Of a stretch of 60,616 bases of DNA, positions 52,496 through 60,616 are shown piece by piece. Position numbers and translations under genes: made by a program. Where the stretch lies: NCBI GenBank assembly GCA_964475835.1, contig CAYYYL010000016.1:1-60616 (forward strand), written 5' to 3'. Position 1 is the first letter of the stretch. Every line of letters starts with the position of its first letter. Below the pieces are notes generated by a model, which saw nothing but the letters and a program-made list of their open reading frames with translations, was not told the DNA's origin and did not search any database. This DNA is from JABDCI01 sp964475835 (GTDB taxonomy: Bacteria > Verrucomicrobiota > Verrucomicrobiia > JABWAM01).

Positions 52496-53383
52496 ATGGA
52501 TTTGCCGAATTTGGATCACGCAACAGTACGGGCTTCGTTAACCAAGAGGAAGAGTCTTCCCACGTTGCCGACCACCTTTACAAAGCTGATACAAGTTTCT
52601 TCCAATCCCAAGGCGAGTCTTTTGGATCTCGCGCAGATCATTGCCTATGATCCGGTGTTGATGGCGAATGTGTTGCGTGTGGCGAATTCCGCCTACATGG
52701 GGTTGAGCGAACCGGTGGAGGATCTTTCCGCGGCCATTCTTTATCTCGGAATGAATGAGGTGAAACGCATCGCATTGAGTGTGGGTTCTTTTGATGTTTT
52801 TTGTGCAAAGGGGATTTCGACGAGCTTTCTGCGGAACATCTGGCTGCACTCTCTCACGTCGGCTTTGATCAATCAGCAGCTTACCAGCAACGCGCAGTTT
52901 GAGTTTTCCGATGAAGGCTATCTTGCGGCTTTGCTGCACGATCTTGGAAAACTGTTTTTCGCCACGAGTTACGCGGGTGTTTACGCCCCGCTTCGTGTGG
53001 AAGTGGCCGAGGGCGTGCAGAACGGACTTGCGCTGGAGAGCAGTGTGTTTGGTCTCACGCACGTGGATGCAGGCGAGGTGTTGTGCGAACACTGGAAGCT
53101 TCCTCATCGTGTGGCGTTGACGGTAATGCACCATCACAATCCTGAAAGAGTTCAGACAAAGGACGACCGCCTTCTGGTTCTTTCGGTGGCGTGTGCGAAT
53201 GTGCTGGCTCACCAGGCGATCGAAGACGAACCGGTGGAGGCGAGGTTGCCTGATTTGCAGAAATGGCTCGCAGAGCTGGCGGAGCACAGTCCGAATCCCT
53301 CGGCGTTGTCCCCCGAGGCGATTGAAAATCTCCGTCTGCTCGAGACGGATCGAGCCCGTCGTCTCGACAGCATCATGAAGTGA
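52496..53383 (+). CDS. HDOD-domain protein
   Basis: The 295-residue protein consists mainly of an HDOD domain (about 15-220). It has LPTLPTTFTKLIQVSSNPKA, IIAYDPVLMANVLRVANSAY and YLAALLHDLGKLFF, with an HD pair kept in LLHDLGK and HVDAGEVLCEHWKLP. HDOD proteins act in signalling and stress control; no partner domain is fused. The start ATG 52496 is preferred, since the 72 extra residues from 52280 are unlike the family. It is divergent to nrdA. Confidence 0.85.
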   Translation: MDLPNLDHATVRASLTKRKSLPTLPTTFTKLIQVSSNPKASLLDLAQIIAYDPVLMANVLRVANSAYMGLSEPVEDLSAAILYLGMNEVKRIALSVGSFDVFCAKGISTSFLRNIWLHSLTSALINQQLTSNAQFEFSDEGYLAALLHDLGKLFFATSYAGVYAPLRVEVAEGVQNGLALESSVFGLTHVDAGEVLCEHWKLPHRVALTVMHHHNPERVQTKDDRLLVLSVACANVLAHQAIEDEPVEARLPDLQKWLAELAEHSPNPSALSPEAIENLRLLETDRARRLDSIMK

Positions 53384-53386
53384 GCT

Positions 53387-54385
53387 TCACGGGTCGTTGA
53401 CGAGGTGGGAGAGGGAGGTTCCGGTTTCAAAACTTGTCACGTTGTCGAGCGTGACCTGGGCGATCCGCTCCAAGGCTTCATGGGTCAGAAAGGCCTGATG
53501 GGAGGTAATCAACACGTTGGGAAAGGTAAGCAAGCGTGCAAGGACGTCATCCTGCAAAACCTCTCCCGAGAGATCTTCAAAAAAGACGCCGGCCTCTTCC
53601 TCGTAAACGTCCAGTCCGGCAAACCCGATGATCCCGGTCTTCAGTCCCGCAACAAGTGCGCGGGTATCGATCAGGGCGCCGCGGCTGGTGTTGATGAGCA
53701 TCACCCCTTTTTTCATCTGGCGAATGGCATCGCTGTTGATGAGGTGGTGGGTTTGAGGCAAAAGCGGAACGTGAAGCGAGAGAATGTCCGACTCCCTGTA
53801 GATTCGGGAGAGATCGGCGTAGGTCACGCCGAGGTCCCGGACGAGTTCCTCGCGTGGTGAGGGATCGAAGGCGAGCAGGCGGCAGCCGAATCCGTGCATG
53901 ATGCGGGCAAAAACGGCGCCAATTTTTCCGGTGCCAATGATGCCCACCGTTTTCTCATGCAGATCGAAGCCCACAAGGCCTTCGAGCGAAAAATTGCCAT
54001 CACGAACCCGTGCATAGGCCCGATGGGTTTTCCGGTTGAGAGTGAGGATGAGGGCGAGGGCATGCTCGGCCACGGCGTAGGGCGAATATTCCGGCACGCG
54101 GACCACCTTCAAGGCGAGTTCCCGTGCCGCTTTTAAATCAACGTTGTTGTATCCGGCGCACCGCATCGCGATCAGCCGGGTGCCATTCTCGTGGAGTTGG
54201 GTGAGGGTGGGGCGGGTGAGCTGGTCGTTGACAAAGGCGCAGACGACAGGACATCCGTGGGCGAGGAGGGCGGTTTCCGGACGCAGAGGTTCCTTGAAAA
54301 ACACCAATTCATGTCCGCGGGAGGCGTTGACGCGGGTCAACGATTCCTGGTCAAACGGATGGGTGTCAAAGACGGCAATTTTCAC
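53387..54385 (-). CDS. ldhA: D-lactate dehydrogenase-type 2-hydroxyacid dehydrogenase
   Basis: The 332-residue enzyme has MRCAGYNNVDLKAA, EYSPYAVAEHALALIL, the NAD-binding GIIGTGKIGAVFARIMHGFG, LINTSRGALIDT, GLDVYEEEAGVFF and the catalytic histidine in ITSHQAFLTHEAL. The EEAGVFFEDLS segment favours D-lactate dehydrogenase over other members. It would reduce pyruvate to D-lactate in fermentation. It is convergent with the HDOD gene, with only 3 bp between stops. Confidence 0.9.
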   Translation of the reverse strand: MKIAVFDTHPFDQESLTRVNASRGHELVFFKEPLRPETALLAHGCPVVCAFVNDQLTRPTLTQLHENGTRLIAMRCAGYNNVDLKAARELALKVVRVPEYSPYAVAEHALALILTLNRKTHRAYARVRDGNFSLEGLVGFDLHEKTVGIIGTGKIGAVFARIMHGFGCRLLAFDPSPREELVRDLGVTYADLSRIYRESDILSLHVPLLPQTHHLINSDAIRQMKKGVMLINTSRGALIDTRALVAGLKTGIIGFAGLDVYEEEAGVFFEDLSGEVLQDDVLARLLTFPNVLITSHQAFLTHEALERIAQVTLDNVTSFETGTSLSHLVNDP

Positions 54386-54438
54386 TGAACTAGTAACAAG
54401 TCATAAGTGCCAAGTAGCAAGAGAAAAGAATCCAGAGT

Positions 54439-54519
54439 GTCATCCTGAGCGAAGCGAAGAATCTCTCTGCTGCCGAAATGAAAAGACCCGGAGAGATCCT
54501 TCGCTTCGCTCAGGATGAC
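54439..54519. repeat. Inverted repeat of the GAGCGAAGCGAAG type
   Basis: Arms at 54439-54467 and 54491-54519 read GTCATCCTGAGCGAAGCGAA on the left and the matching TTCGCTTCGCTCAGGATGAC on the right, with one-base slips near the loop. Outer words (AGTAACAAGTCATAAGTGCC near 54391, TTGTTACTTGTGACTTGCTG near 54547) make a second looser pair. Shorter relatives occur near 25230 and 58478. Confidence 0.75.
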
Positions 54520-54593
54520 GGGGGTGCCATGCTTCCTATTCCGCATCTTGTTACTTGTGACTTGCTGCTTGTTCCTCCTAAAATGCCCGTTCC

Positions 54594-56207
54594 ATGCCAC
54601 TTAGTTTTCAAGAGGAGATTGCGCGCCGACGCACGTTTGCCATCATTTCGCATCCGGATGCGGGCAAGACCACCTTGACCGAGAAATTGCTGCTTTACGG
54701 AGGGGCGTTGCATCTGGCGGGTTCCGTTCGTGCACGGAAAAATCAGCGTGCCGCCACCTCCGACTGGATGGAACTGGAGAAGGAGCGCGGGATTTCCATC
54801 ACTTCCACCGTCCTTCAATTCGACTATGAAGGATACCGCGTCAATCTGCTCGACACCCCGGGGCATAAGGATTTCAGCGAGGACACCTATCGGGTGCTGA
54901 CGGCTGTGGACAGTGTGGTGATGGTGGTGGATGCAGCCAAGGGGGTTGAGGATCGTACGAGGAAGCTCTTTGAAATCTGCCGGTTGCGTCACATTCCCAT
55001 TTTCACCTTTTTCAACAAAATGGATCGGCCCGCCCGGGACACCCTGGCGTTGGTTGACGAGATTGAAAAGGTGCTTGGGATCGGAGCGTTTCCCGTCACC
55101 TGGCCCATTGGAAACGGTCAGGATTTCAAGGGGGTTTACGATCGCCTTACGCATCAGGTCTACCTGTTTGAGCGAACGGCACATGGGCAGCACAAGGCGC
55201 CGTACCGGGTGGCGGGAGTGGATGATCCGTCGTTGAAGGCTCAGCTGGAGCCGGACGCGTACGCCGCCTGGCGCGAGGAGGTGGAGATGCTGGCGGCGGC
55301 GGGGGAGGAGTTTGACGACCGGATGGTGGCGGAGGGAAAAATCACACCCGCGTTTTTTGGAAGTGCGATGAATAATTTCGGCGTTCAACTCCTCCTCGAC
55401 TATTTTGTGAAACACGGGCTACCCCCGGCTCCGCGCAAATCCGAGGGGGTTCCCGTTCCTGTGGACGATTCCCAGTTTTCCGGTTTTGTCTTCAAGATCC
55501 AGGCCAATATGGATCCCCGGCATCGCGACCGCCTCGCTTTTGTTCGCGTCTGTTCCGGCACCTTTGAAAAGGACATGCATGTGCCCGATCCACGGACGGG
55601 AAGGGCGATCCGCCTCGCGTATCCCCAGAAATTGTTCGGTCAGGATCGTGAGACGGTGGAGGTCGCCTATCCGGGTGATATTGTCGGGCTGGTTGGCCAT
55701 GGGACATTTCGCATCGGGGATACGCTGGCCAGTCGGCCGAAAACCCGCTTTCATGAAATCCCCCGTTTCCCCCCGGAGGTGTTTGCCTACCTTCGAAATC
55801 CTAATCCCGGGAAATACAAACAGTTCCGGGACGGTCTCGACCAGTTGCTCGATGAAGGGGTGATTCAGGTGTTCTATCTGGTGGATTCCATTCAAAAAGT
55901 CCCTCTACTGGGCGCGGTGGGACAGCTTCAGTTCGAGGTGGTGCAGTACCGGATGCAGAGTGAATACGGGGCGGAGTCACGACTGGAGACGGCGGCTTTC
56001 ACCCAGATCCGCTGGTTTTCACCCGGAGTCACCAAGGAGATGCTGAAAAATGAGTTTCTCGGAACCGGGGTTCAACTTGCCCAGGATCTCGGAGGTGAGC
56101 TGGTGATCCTTTTTCCCAACACGTGGACCATGCAACACTTCATGGAGAAACATCCGAAGTTTGAATTGCACAGCGTGTCGGTGGCCACCGTTGACGAGAG
56201 AAAGTGA
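54594..56207 (+). CDS. prfC: Peptide chain release factor 3
   Basis: The 537-residue GTPase has G1 SHPDAGKTTLTEKLL, the switch segment RGISITSTVLQFDY, G3 DTPGHKDFSEDTYR and G4 FNKMDRPARD. Domains II-III (about 290-530) include YVRVCSGTFEKDMHV-like (FVRVCSGTFEKDMHV) and GAVGQLQFEVVQYRMQSEYG. RF3 recycles RF1/RF2 from the ribosome after termination. Length is typical. An inverted repeat that could act as terminator follows at 56246-56297. Confidence 0.97.
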   Translation: MPLSFQEEIARRRTFAIISHPDAGKTTLTEKLLLYGGALHLAGSVRARKNQRAATSDWMELEKERGISITSTVLQFDYEGYRVNLLDTPGHKDFSEDTYRVLTAVDSVVMVVDAAKGVEDRTRKLFEICRLRHIPIFTFFNKMDRPARDTLALVDEIEKVLGIGAFPVTWPIGNGQDFKGVYDRLTHQVYLFERTAHGQHKAPYRVAGVDDPSLKAQLEPDAYAAWREEVEMLAAAGEEFDDRMVAEGKITPAFFGSAMNNFGVQLLLDYFVKHGLPPAPRKSEGVPVPVDDSQFSGFVFKIQANMDPRHRDRLAFVRVCSGTFEKDMHVPDPRTGRAIRLAYPQKLFGQDRETVEVAYPGDIVGLVGHGTFRIGDTLASRPKTRFHEIPRFPPEVFAYLRNPNPGKYKQFRDGLDQLLDEGVIQVFYLVDSIQKVPLLGAVGQLQFEVVQYRMQSEYGAESRLETAAFTQIRWFSPGVTKEMLKNEFLGTGVQLAQDLGGELVILFPNTWTMQHFMEKHPKFELHSVSVATVDERK

Positions 56208-56245
56208 GATCGCTTTAGAGCGATTTCCTTGTTTGAAATCGATTC

Positions 56246-56297
56246 CTGTAGCGGCGGTCTGTAACCGTCGGTTGGCACTCGCAGAGCGCCGCTACAG
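56246..56297. repeat. Inverted repeat after prfC
   Basis: Arms CTGTAGCGGCG (56246-56256) and CGCCGCTACAG (56287-56297) are exact complements about 40 bp past the prfC stop. No T-run follows, so termination is uncertain. Confidence 0.6.
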
Positions 56298-56320
56298 CGG
56301 AGTCAATCGGCTGTCCGAGT

Positions 56321-57046
56321 TCACCCATCCTTCAGTGCCTTTGCGATCAATGCGTAATCGTATGAGGTGATTTCCAGTGGATTTCCAGAGGGATCGTTGA
56401 AATAGATGGAGAACGATTCGAGGGCTTGATGCTCCACAACGTCCTCCGCCGTGATCTGCCTTCCTTGCTCATCCATCACGGGATGGGTGTCGAGGCGATC
56501 GAGAAACTCCAGAAAACCGCGACCATCCACGCGAAAGGCCATGGTTCGGTTGGTGGTGGGGGATGATGGAATTTCGGGGTTGCGTTCGAAGAGAGCGATC
56601 ATGGTGTTTCCGTTGTCGCTGGATATCATCCAAGGCCCATCCGGGGATTCGCTTTCAAAGATCACCTCAAGCCCAAGGACATCATCATACCAGGCTGCTA
56701 TGGCCTCCCGGTTCGTGACAAAAATTTCAACGTGGTCGAGTTGATGAACGCCAAACTTTTCACGAGGCTTTCCATCGTCCGGTGAAATCGGAGCTTCCGA
56801 CTTTCGCTTTAAAATTTCCTCGAGCGCCTCATTCGCCGCCTGGAAAACGGCTTCTTCCTTCAAGGTGAGGAGCACGTTTGCAAGATCTTCATCCTCCCCG
56901 GCCATGTGGGCCGACATGTCATCGAGCTTGCGCCGACGCTGTTCAGGGGGCTCATCCCGCAAATCCTGGAACCAGGACAATAAAAATTCCTCTTCGGCGA
57001 CAACTTCAACCAAAACCACCAACTTCTCTGGGAGAGTGGGTGCCAT
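56321..57046 (-). CDS. VOC (glyoxalase/bleomycin-resistance) domain protein with helical N-terminus
   Basis: The 241-residue protein has a C-terminal VOC domain (about 100-235): HQLDHVEIFVTNREAIAAWY, DVLGLEVIFESE, MAFRVDGRGFLEFLDRL and IYFNDPSGNPLEITSYDY. Metal-ligand candidates are the His of HQLDHV and the Glu of PLEITS. The first 95 residues are helical and acidic (EEEFLLSWFQDLRDEPPEQR) and unlike standard VOC proteins. Reaction and substrate are unknown. Confidence 0.82.
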   Translation of the reverse strand: MAPTLPEKLVVLVEVVAEEEFLLSWFQDLRDEPPEQRRRKLDDMSAHMAGEDEDLANVLLTLKEEAVFQAANEALEEILKRKSEAPISPDDGKPREKFGVHQLDHVEIFVTNREAIAAWYDDVLGLEVIFESESPDGPWMISSDNGNTMIALFERNPEIPSSPTTNRTMAFRVDGRGFLEFLDRLDTHPVMDEQGRQITAEDVVEHQALESFSIYFNDPSGNPLEITSYDYALIAKALKDG

Positions 57047-57328
57047 GCAAGGGCGCGATGACTTTCTTTGAAACTAAGTTTCGAAGATTGCCTTCGACTT
57101 GTTTGAAAAATGCAACAAAGAAATTATTTTGGCAATGCAATTCGAATGCGATGGAAGTGCATGTCAAGAATGGCGTTTTAATTTTATTTCGGCATGTCGA
57201 ATTGACTGGCGGTGGGATTGCAGGATCCAAATGAACTTGAATTCAAGCTTTTCGAAACATTTTCTGTTATCGGGCCAAAAGCGATTGCCATTCCGGTTGA
57301 TGCGTTGATAAATTTGGGATTCAGCATT

Positions 57329-57730
57329 ATGACGCAGAAAATTTTCAAGAGCGATGAGGAATGGAAGAAGGAGCTTTCTCCTCAGCAGTTCGAAGTTTGC
57401 CGAAAAAAAGGCACGGAACGGGCCTTTACCGGTGAGTATTACAAAACGAAGGCCAAGGGAATCTACCTTTGCGTCTGCTGTGGAAGCGAATTGTTCAGCT
57501 CCGATGCCAAGTACGATTCCGGCACCGGCTGGCCTAGCTTCACCTCTCCCATTTCCGAGGACAACATTCACACGGAAGTGGATGACAGCTACTCGATGGA
57601 GCGGACCGAAGTGTTATGCAATCGATGTGACGCCCACTTGGGTCATGTCTTTGATGATGGTCCCCGGCCCACCGGATTGCGTTACTGCATCAATTCCGCA
57701 GCCTTGAAACTGGTCCCTCACAAAAAGTAG
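57329..57730 (+). CDS. msrB: Methionine-R-sulfoxide reductase MsrB
   Basis: The 133-residue enzyme has zinc-binding CVCC and CNRC pairs, SGTGWPSFTSPI, HLGHVFDDGPRPTGLRYCIN and the catalytic cysteine in RYCINSAAL. It repairs R-form methionine sulfoxide in the cytoplasm, using thioredoxin. ATG 57329 gives the family start; the frame runs 39 codons further upstream. The next gene starts 3 bp after its stop. Confidence 0.96.
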   Translation: MTQKIFKSDEEWKKELSPQQFEVCRKKGTERAFTGEYYKTKAKGIYLCVCCGSELFSSDAKYDSGTGWPSFTSPISEDNIHTEVDDSYSMERTEVLCNRCDAHLGHVFDDGPRPTGLRYCINSAALKLVPHKK

Positions 57731-57733
57731 TTC

Positions 57734-58183
57734 ATGAGTGCGGTCCCGAAGTTTGTGTCGGCGGCTCCAGCACTTCCATCACCCATGCCGGGGCAATCCG
57801 GCCGCTGCCTTCTCGATTCCAAGGTCACGGGAGGGTTTTTTTCATTGATGGAGGGAGTATTCGACCCTGGCGCCGAAGTGCCCCTGCACATTCACCATCG
57901 TGAGGACGAAACGTTTCATGTGCTGGAGGGAACCCTTCGTGTCCGATGCGGGGAGCGTACGGAGGAGATTGGGGTGGGGGGGACGGCGTTTCTTCCCCGA
58001 AACATTCCTCATCAGGTGGGCAATTCCGGAAAAATACCCGTTCGTGTGATGATCCTGATCACTCCAGGGGGATTCGAAGGATTTTTCGAGGAGCTTGGAC
58101 GATTGGCCCGGGCCGGAGCTCTTGATCCGGCGAAATTTGCCAGTATAGCCCAGTCGTACGAAGTGGAATTTGTCCGGGATTGA
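57734..58183 (+). CDS. Cupin-domain protein
   Basis: The 149-residue protein has cupin motif 1 GAEVPLHIHHREDETFHVLEG, with the metal ligands His-x-His and Glu, and motif 2 FLPRNIPHQVGNSG with a third His. It probably binds a metal ion, but the substrate is unknown. It starts 3 bp after msrB and is likely co-transcribed with it. Confidence 0.9.
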   Translation: MSAVPKFVSAAPALPSPMPGQSGRCLLDSKVTGGFFSLMEGVFDPGAEVPLHIHHREDETFHVLEGTLRVRCGERTEEIGVGGTAFLPRNIPHQVGNSGKIPVRVMILITPGGFEGFFEELGRLARAGALDPAKFASIAQSYEVEFVRD

Positions 58184-58577
58184 GAATCGGTTCACCAGAA
58201 AACAGAGGTAGCCGGGCGCGTCCCTGCGCCCGGATTTGCCGCAGGAACCCGGCAGGCTACGTTTTTAGAGTCCCGCCTCTGGAATCCGTACACCCCTCGC
58301 CTCAAGGCGAGGGGTGTTTAAAAGAAGTGAATGAGCCACGGATGAACACAGACGCAACAATTTTTGCAAATCCCGCTACACGGGATTTGCGTACCCATGC
58401 CGGACGTGTGTAGCACGTCTGGCAAAAAGGATTCTTCCGTGTTCGTCCGTGGTTAAATTGCGGTCTGCCTGGTATATCCTTCGACTTCGCTCAGGATGCC
58501 CCCACTTCCTGTTTAAAGCAGGAAGGGGGTCAGTTTTCAGTTGTGTCGCCGTCGATCCCTGAGTTAAATCCCTTCCC
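58184..58577. other. 394-bp non-coding stretch rich in inverted repeats
   Basis: No gene is supported. In order it holds a GTAGCCGGGCGCG hairpin region (about 58210-58262), the terminator at 58290-58320, a paired CCACGGATGAACACAG element (58335-58351 with 58437-58454), a nested GCAAATCCCG/CGGGATTTGC hairpin (about 58367-58390), and a CTTCGACTTCGCTCAGGATG word near 58478 related to the repeat at 54439. Confidence 0.7.
58290..58320 (+). terminator. Hairpin terminator after the msrB-cupin pair
   Basis: A perfect 13-bp stem (ACACCCCTCGCCT at 58290-58302, complement at 58305-58317) with a two-base loop is followed by TTTA. The T-run is short, so termination efficiency is uncertain. Confidence 0.6.
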
Positions 58578-59633
58578 ATGAGCGACATACCTCCTCCGCT
58601 TCTTCCGGAACATCAACTCGCCTGGGCACAGGAGGATCTGCGGCGGTGCCGCCGCCGCCGCCGGTGGCTTTTTATTTTCTTCCTGCTCAGCCTCGGTCTG
58701 AATGTTCTCTTCTATCTCGGGTTCGCCATGAACACCAAGGAGAAGAAGGTTCATGAGCACGGGTCGGTGTTCTCCAAACGCTTCATCGCAGGGGACGAGG
58801 AGGCGACCCACAAGATCGCCGTGGTCCGGGTCGAGGGGCTCATTTCCAAGTCTGTTGAAGGTCACATGGGCTATGACGGCATGGTGGCCGACATCAAGGA
58901 GCAACTCCGGCTCGCCGTGGAGGATGAGGAGGTGCGCGCGATTATTCTTCGCATCGATTCCCCAGGTGGGGAAGTGCTTGCCTCCGATGAACTCTACAGG
59001 GCGGTGAAGCAGGCCCGCGCGAAAAAACCGGTCGTTTGCAGCATGGGGTCCCTCGCGGCAAGCGGGGGATACTACACGGCGATGGGGGCCACGTACGTCA
59101 TGGCCGACGAACTCACGATCACCGGTTCGATCGGGGTCATCATGCAAACCATGAACTACAAGGATCTCTTCGGAAAAATCGGCCTGCGTTCGTACGTGTT
59201 TAAGAGCGGCAAGTTCAAGGACATCATGAACGGCAGCCGTGAGCCCAGTCAGGAAGAGATGGATCTTTTGCAAAATCTGATCATGGAAACCTACGATCAG
59301 TTCCTCAACATTGTGGCCACCGAGCGCAAACTGGATGCAACCATGTTGCGTGAGACGCTGGCGGATGGACGCGTGCTTTCGGGACGCCAGGCACTCGCCG
59401 CCAAGCTGGTGGATGAGAACGGGACTTTTGATGATGCCATTGCCAAGGCTAAGAAACTCGCCGACATTCCCTCCGCTCGAGTGGAGGACTATGTGGTTCC
59501 TTTTTCCTTGGGCAATCTCCTGGGAATATTTTCCAAGGCCGGCGTTCCAAAGATTCAGATCGATCTTCCGCCAAACGTGGGCATCCAGTTGCAGCAGGGG
59601 AAGATGTATTTTCTCTCGACGAATCTGTTTTAA
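58578..59633 (+). CDS. sppA: Signal peptide peptidase SppA, S49 family
   Basis: The 351-residue protein has a basic stretch RRCRRRRRW and one membrane helix (about 30-50), then a single S49 domain (about 75-300). It shows ILRIDSPGGEVLASDELY, the serine in SMGSLAASGGYY, ITGSIGVIMQ and the lysine region KSGKFKDIMNGSRE. SppA cleaves leftover signal peptides in the membrane. It is the short single-domain form. Confidence 0.94.
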   Translation: MSDIPPPLLPEHQLAWAQEDLRRCRRRRRWLFIFFLLSLGLNVLFYLGFAMNTKEKKVHEHGSVFSKRFIAGDEEATHKIAVVRVEGLISKSVEGHMGYDGMVADIKEQLRLAVEDEEVRAIILRIDSPGGEVLASDELYRAVKQARAKKPVVCSMGSLAASGGYYTAMGATYVMADELTITGSIGVIMQTMNYKDLFGKIGLRSYVFKSGKFKDIMNGSREPSQEEMDLLQNLIMETYDQFLNIVATERKLDATMLRETLADGRVLSGRQALAAKLVDENGTFDDAIAKAKKLADIPSARVEDYVVPFSLGNLLGIFSKAGVPKIQIDLPPNVGIQLQQGKMYFLSTNLF

Positions 59634-59888
59634 CAAAAAACGATAAACCACAGGGATCGTAGAGACACAGAACAGAGAGGCGGAAGGGCCTCTCGCAAAG
59701 GCTTTGTTTCTGATTTTGGAGAAGTTTGGTGCGGAAGAAGTTTCGAGCATGGCCACCGCCCCCAATTTTCCGATCGTTGCTTCCCTTTGCGCCTTTGCGA
59801 GTGAAATTTCGACCTTCTTGTTTCCGTGCTGTAGGGGACATCAGAATTCCTTCTTGGATTCGAATTTGGGCCTCCCTAAAATGGTTTT

Positions 59889-60616
59889 ATGTCGAACATG
59901 AATCTCAAAATCGGATTTCTCGGCGCCGGACGCATGGCCACCGCCCTGGCACAGGGACTATTGAACGCCGGAATCTGCCGGAAGGACCAGCTCCTCGCCA
60001 GCGATGTGGATCGTGGTCAGTGCGAGCGCTTTGAAAAAGAGACCGGTATCAAAACCTGCGTCGCAAATGATGAAATCGCGGTGTTTGGCGATGTCGCCAT
60101 CCTCGCCGTAAAACCGAATCATGTGGACGAAGTTCTGGCCAGCATTCGCTACCCGTTCGGAAAAAAACTTTTGATTTCCATCGCCGCGGGCGTGTCCCTG
60201 GCGGGTTTGGAAAAGGGACTCGACTCCAAAGCCCGGGTGATCCGTGCCATGCCGAATACTCCGGCTTTGGTCTCCGCCGGAGCGACGGGGTATGCGGGAG
60301 GAAAGAACGCCACGAAGGAGGACATGAAGACGGCGGAAACCATTTTCAATTCCATCGGCCTGTCTTTCGCCCTGCCAGAAAAGATGCTCGATGCGGTGAC
60401 GGGTCTCAGTGGTAGCGGTCCGGCTTATATTTTTCTCGTCATCGAAGCGCTTTCCGATGGAGGGGTGGAGATGGGCTTGCCCCGCGACGTCGCCCTCAAG
60501 CTCGCCGCTCAAACCGTGCTGGGCGCCGCAAAGCTCACCCTACACACTGGAAAGCATCCGGGTGAATTGAAAGACATGGTGACCTCACCGGGTGGAACCA
60601 CGATCGAGGGATTGCA
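59889..60616 (+). CDS. proC: Pyrroline-5-carboxylate reductase, cut by the window end
   Basis: The first 242 residues are present. They start MSNMNLKIGFLGAGRMATAL with the NADPH-binding GAGRMA, then VAILAVKPNHVDEVL, RAMPNTPALVSAGATGY, VTGLSGSGPAYIFLVIEALS and KDMVTSPGGTTIEGL. It reduces pyrroline-5-carboxylate to proline. Only about 25-30 residues should be missing beyond the window. A second in-frame ATG lies at 59898. Confidence 0.96.
   Translation, partial: MSNMNLKIGFLGAGRMATALAQGLLNAGICRKDQLLASDVDRGQCERFEKETGIKTCVANDEIAVFGDVAILAVKPNHVDEVLASIRYPFGKKLLISIAAGVSLAGLEKGLDSKARVIRAMPNTPALVSAGATGYAGGKNATKEDMKTAETIFNSIGLSFALPEKMLDAVTGLSGSGPAYIFLVIEALSDGGVEMGLPRDVALKLAAQTVLGAAKLTLHTGKHPGELKDMVTSPGGTTIEGL

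Overview
The window looks like a chromosomal contig from an uncultured or draft-assembled Gram-negative bacterium, most likely a member of the Verrucomicrobiota. The support is indirect. There is an LPS export and Kdo gene set. There is an FHA protein with membrane helices and a large PEP-CTERM surface protein. Intergenic inverted repeats are dense. The class I ribonucleotide reductase carries the residue pattern known from Chlamydia, a relative within the PVC group. A run of 10 Ns inside groEL marks a scaffolding join. I found no rRNA, tRNA, CRISPR array, insertion sequence or phage gene.

Layout. 0-5 kb: a START-like protein, then dnaK-groES-groEL on the minus strand. 5.2-7.1 kb: a lone nuoC and a PDDEXK (DUF1016) nuclease-like gene. 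7.3-10.7 kb: ppk2-kdsA-lptC-lptA-lptB on the minus strand. 10.8-15.9 kb: a tail-anchored proline-rich protein, thioredoxin, prephenate dehydratase, a polyprenyl synthase and an FHA protein. 16-28.3 kb: housekeeping genes (rmuC, a rhomboid, purH, a short rpsU with a TTG start, a TIM-barrel isomerase, a YbhN-like protein, a phosphate transporter with its DUF47 partner, a CCA-adding-type enzyme, an outer-membrane barrel, serA). 28.6-32.2 kb: ferredoxin, lipoprotein and PEP-CTERM protein.

32.2-48.0 kb is the most interesting part: a nitrate-reduction island of 17 genes, all on the minus strand except its regulator. moaA-mobA-moaD-moaE-TSUP-moaCB-moeA supply molybdenum cofactor. A NarI/cytochrome b-like protein, a cytoplasmic Nas/Nap-type molybdoenzyme, a four-cluster ferredoxin, a Tat-exported Rieske protein, a NarK transporter and an outer-membrane porin form the reduction module. 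A second operon (cupin, DUF2249 protein, 12-TM NnrS/oxidase-like protein, DUF59 protein) is of the kind seen near nitrogen-oxide metabolism. A Crp/Fnr regulator sits divergently. It lacks the FNR cysteine cluster but keeps the E-x-x-S-R recognition helix. FNR-type boxes lie in front of both operons, each with a -10-like hexamer 22 bp downstream. No nitrite reductase is seen, so the sequence supports nitrate to nitrite only.

48.2-60.6 kb: nrdA-nrdB (Mn/Fe class Ic-like R2) behind a candidate tandem NrdR operator, an HDOD protein, a D-lactate-type dehydrogenase, prfC, a VOC protein, msrB, a cupin, sppA and the start of proC.

All calls come from reading the sequence by eye. Family names rest on motifs and gene context, not on database searches.
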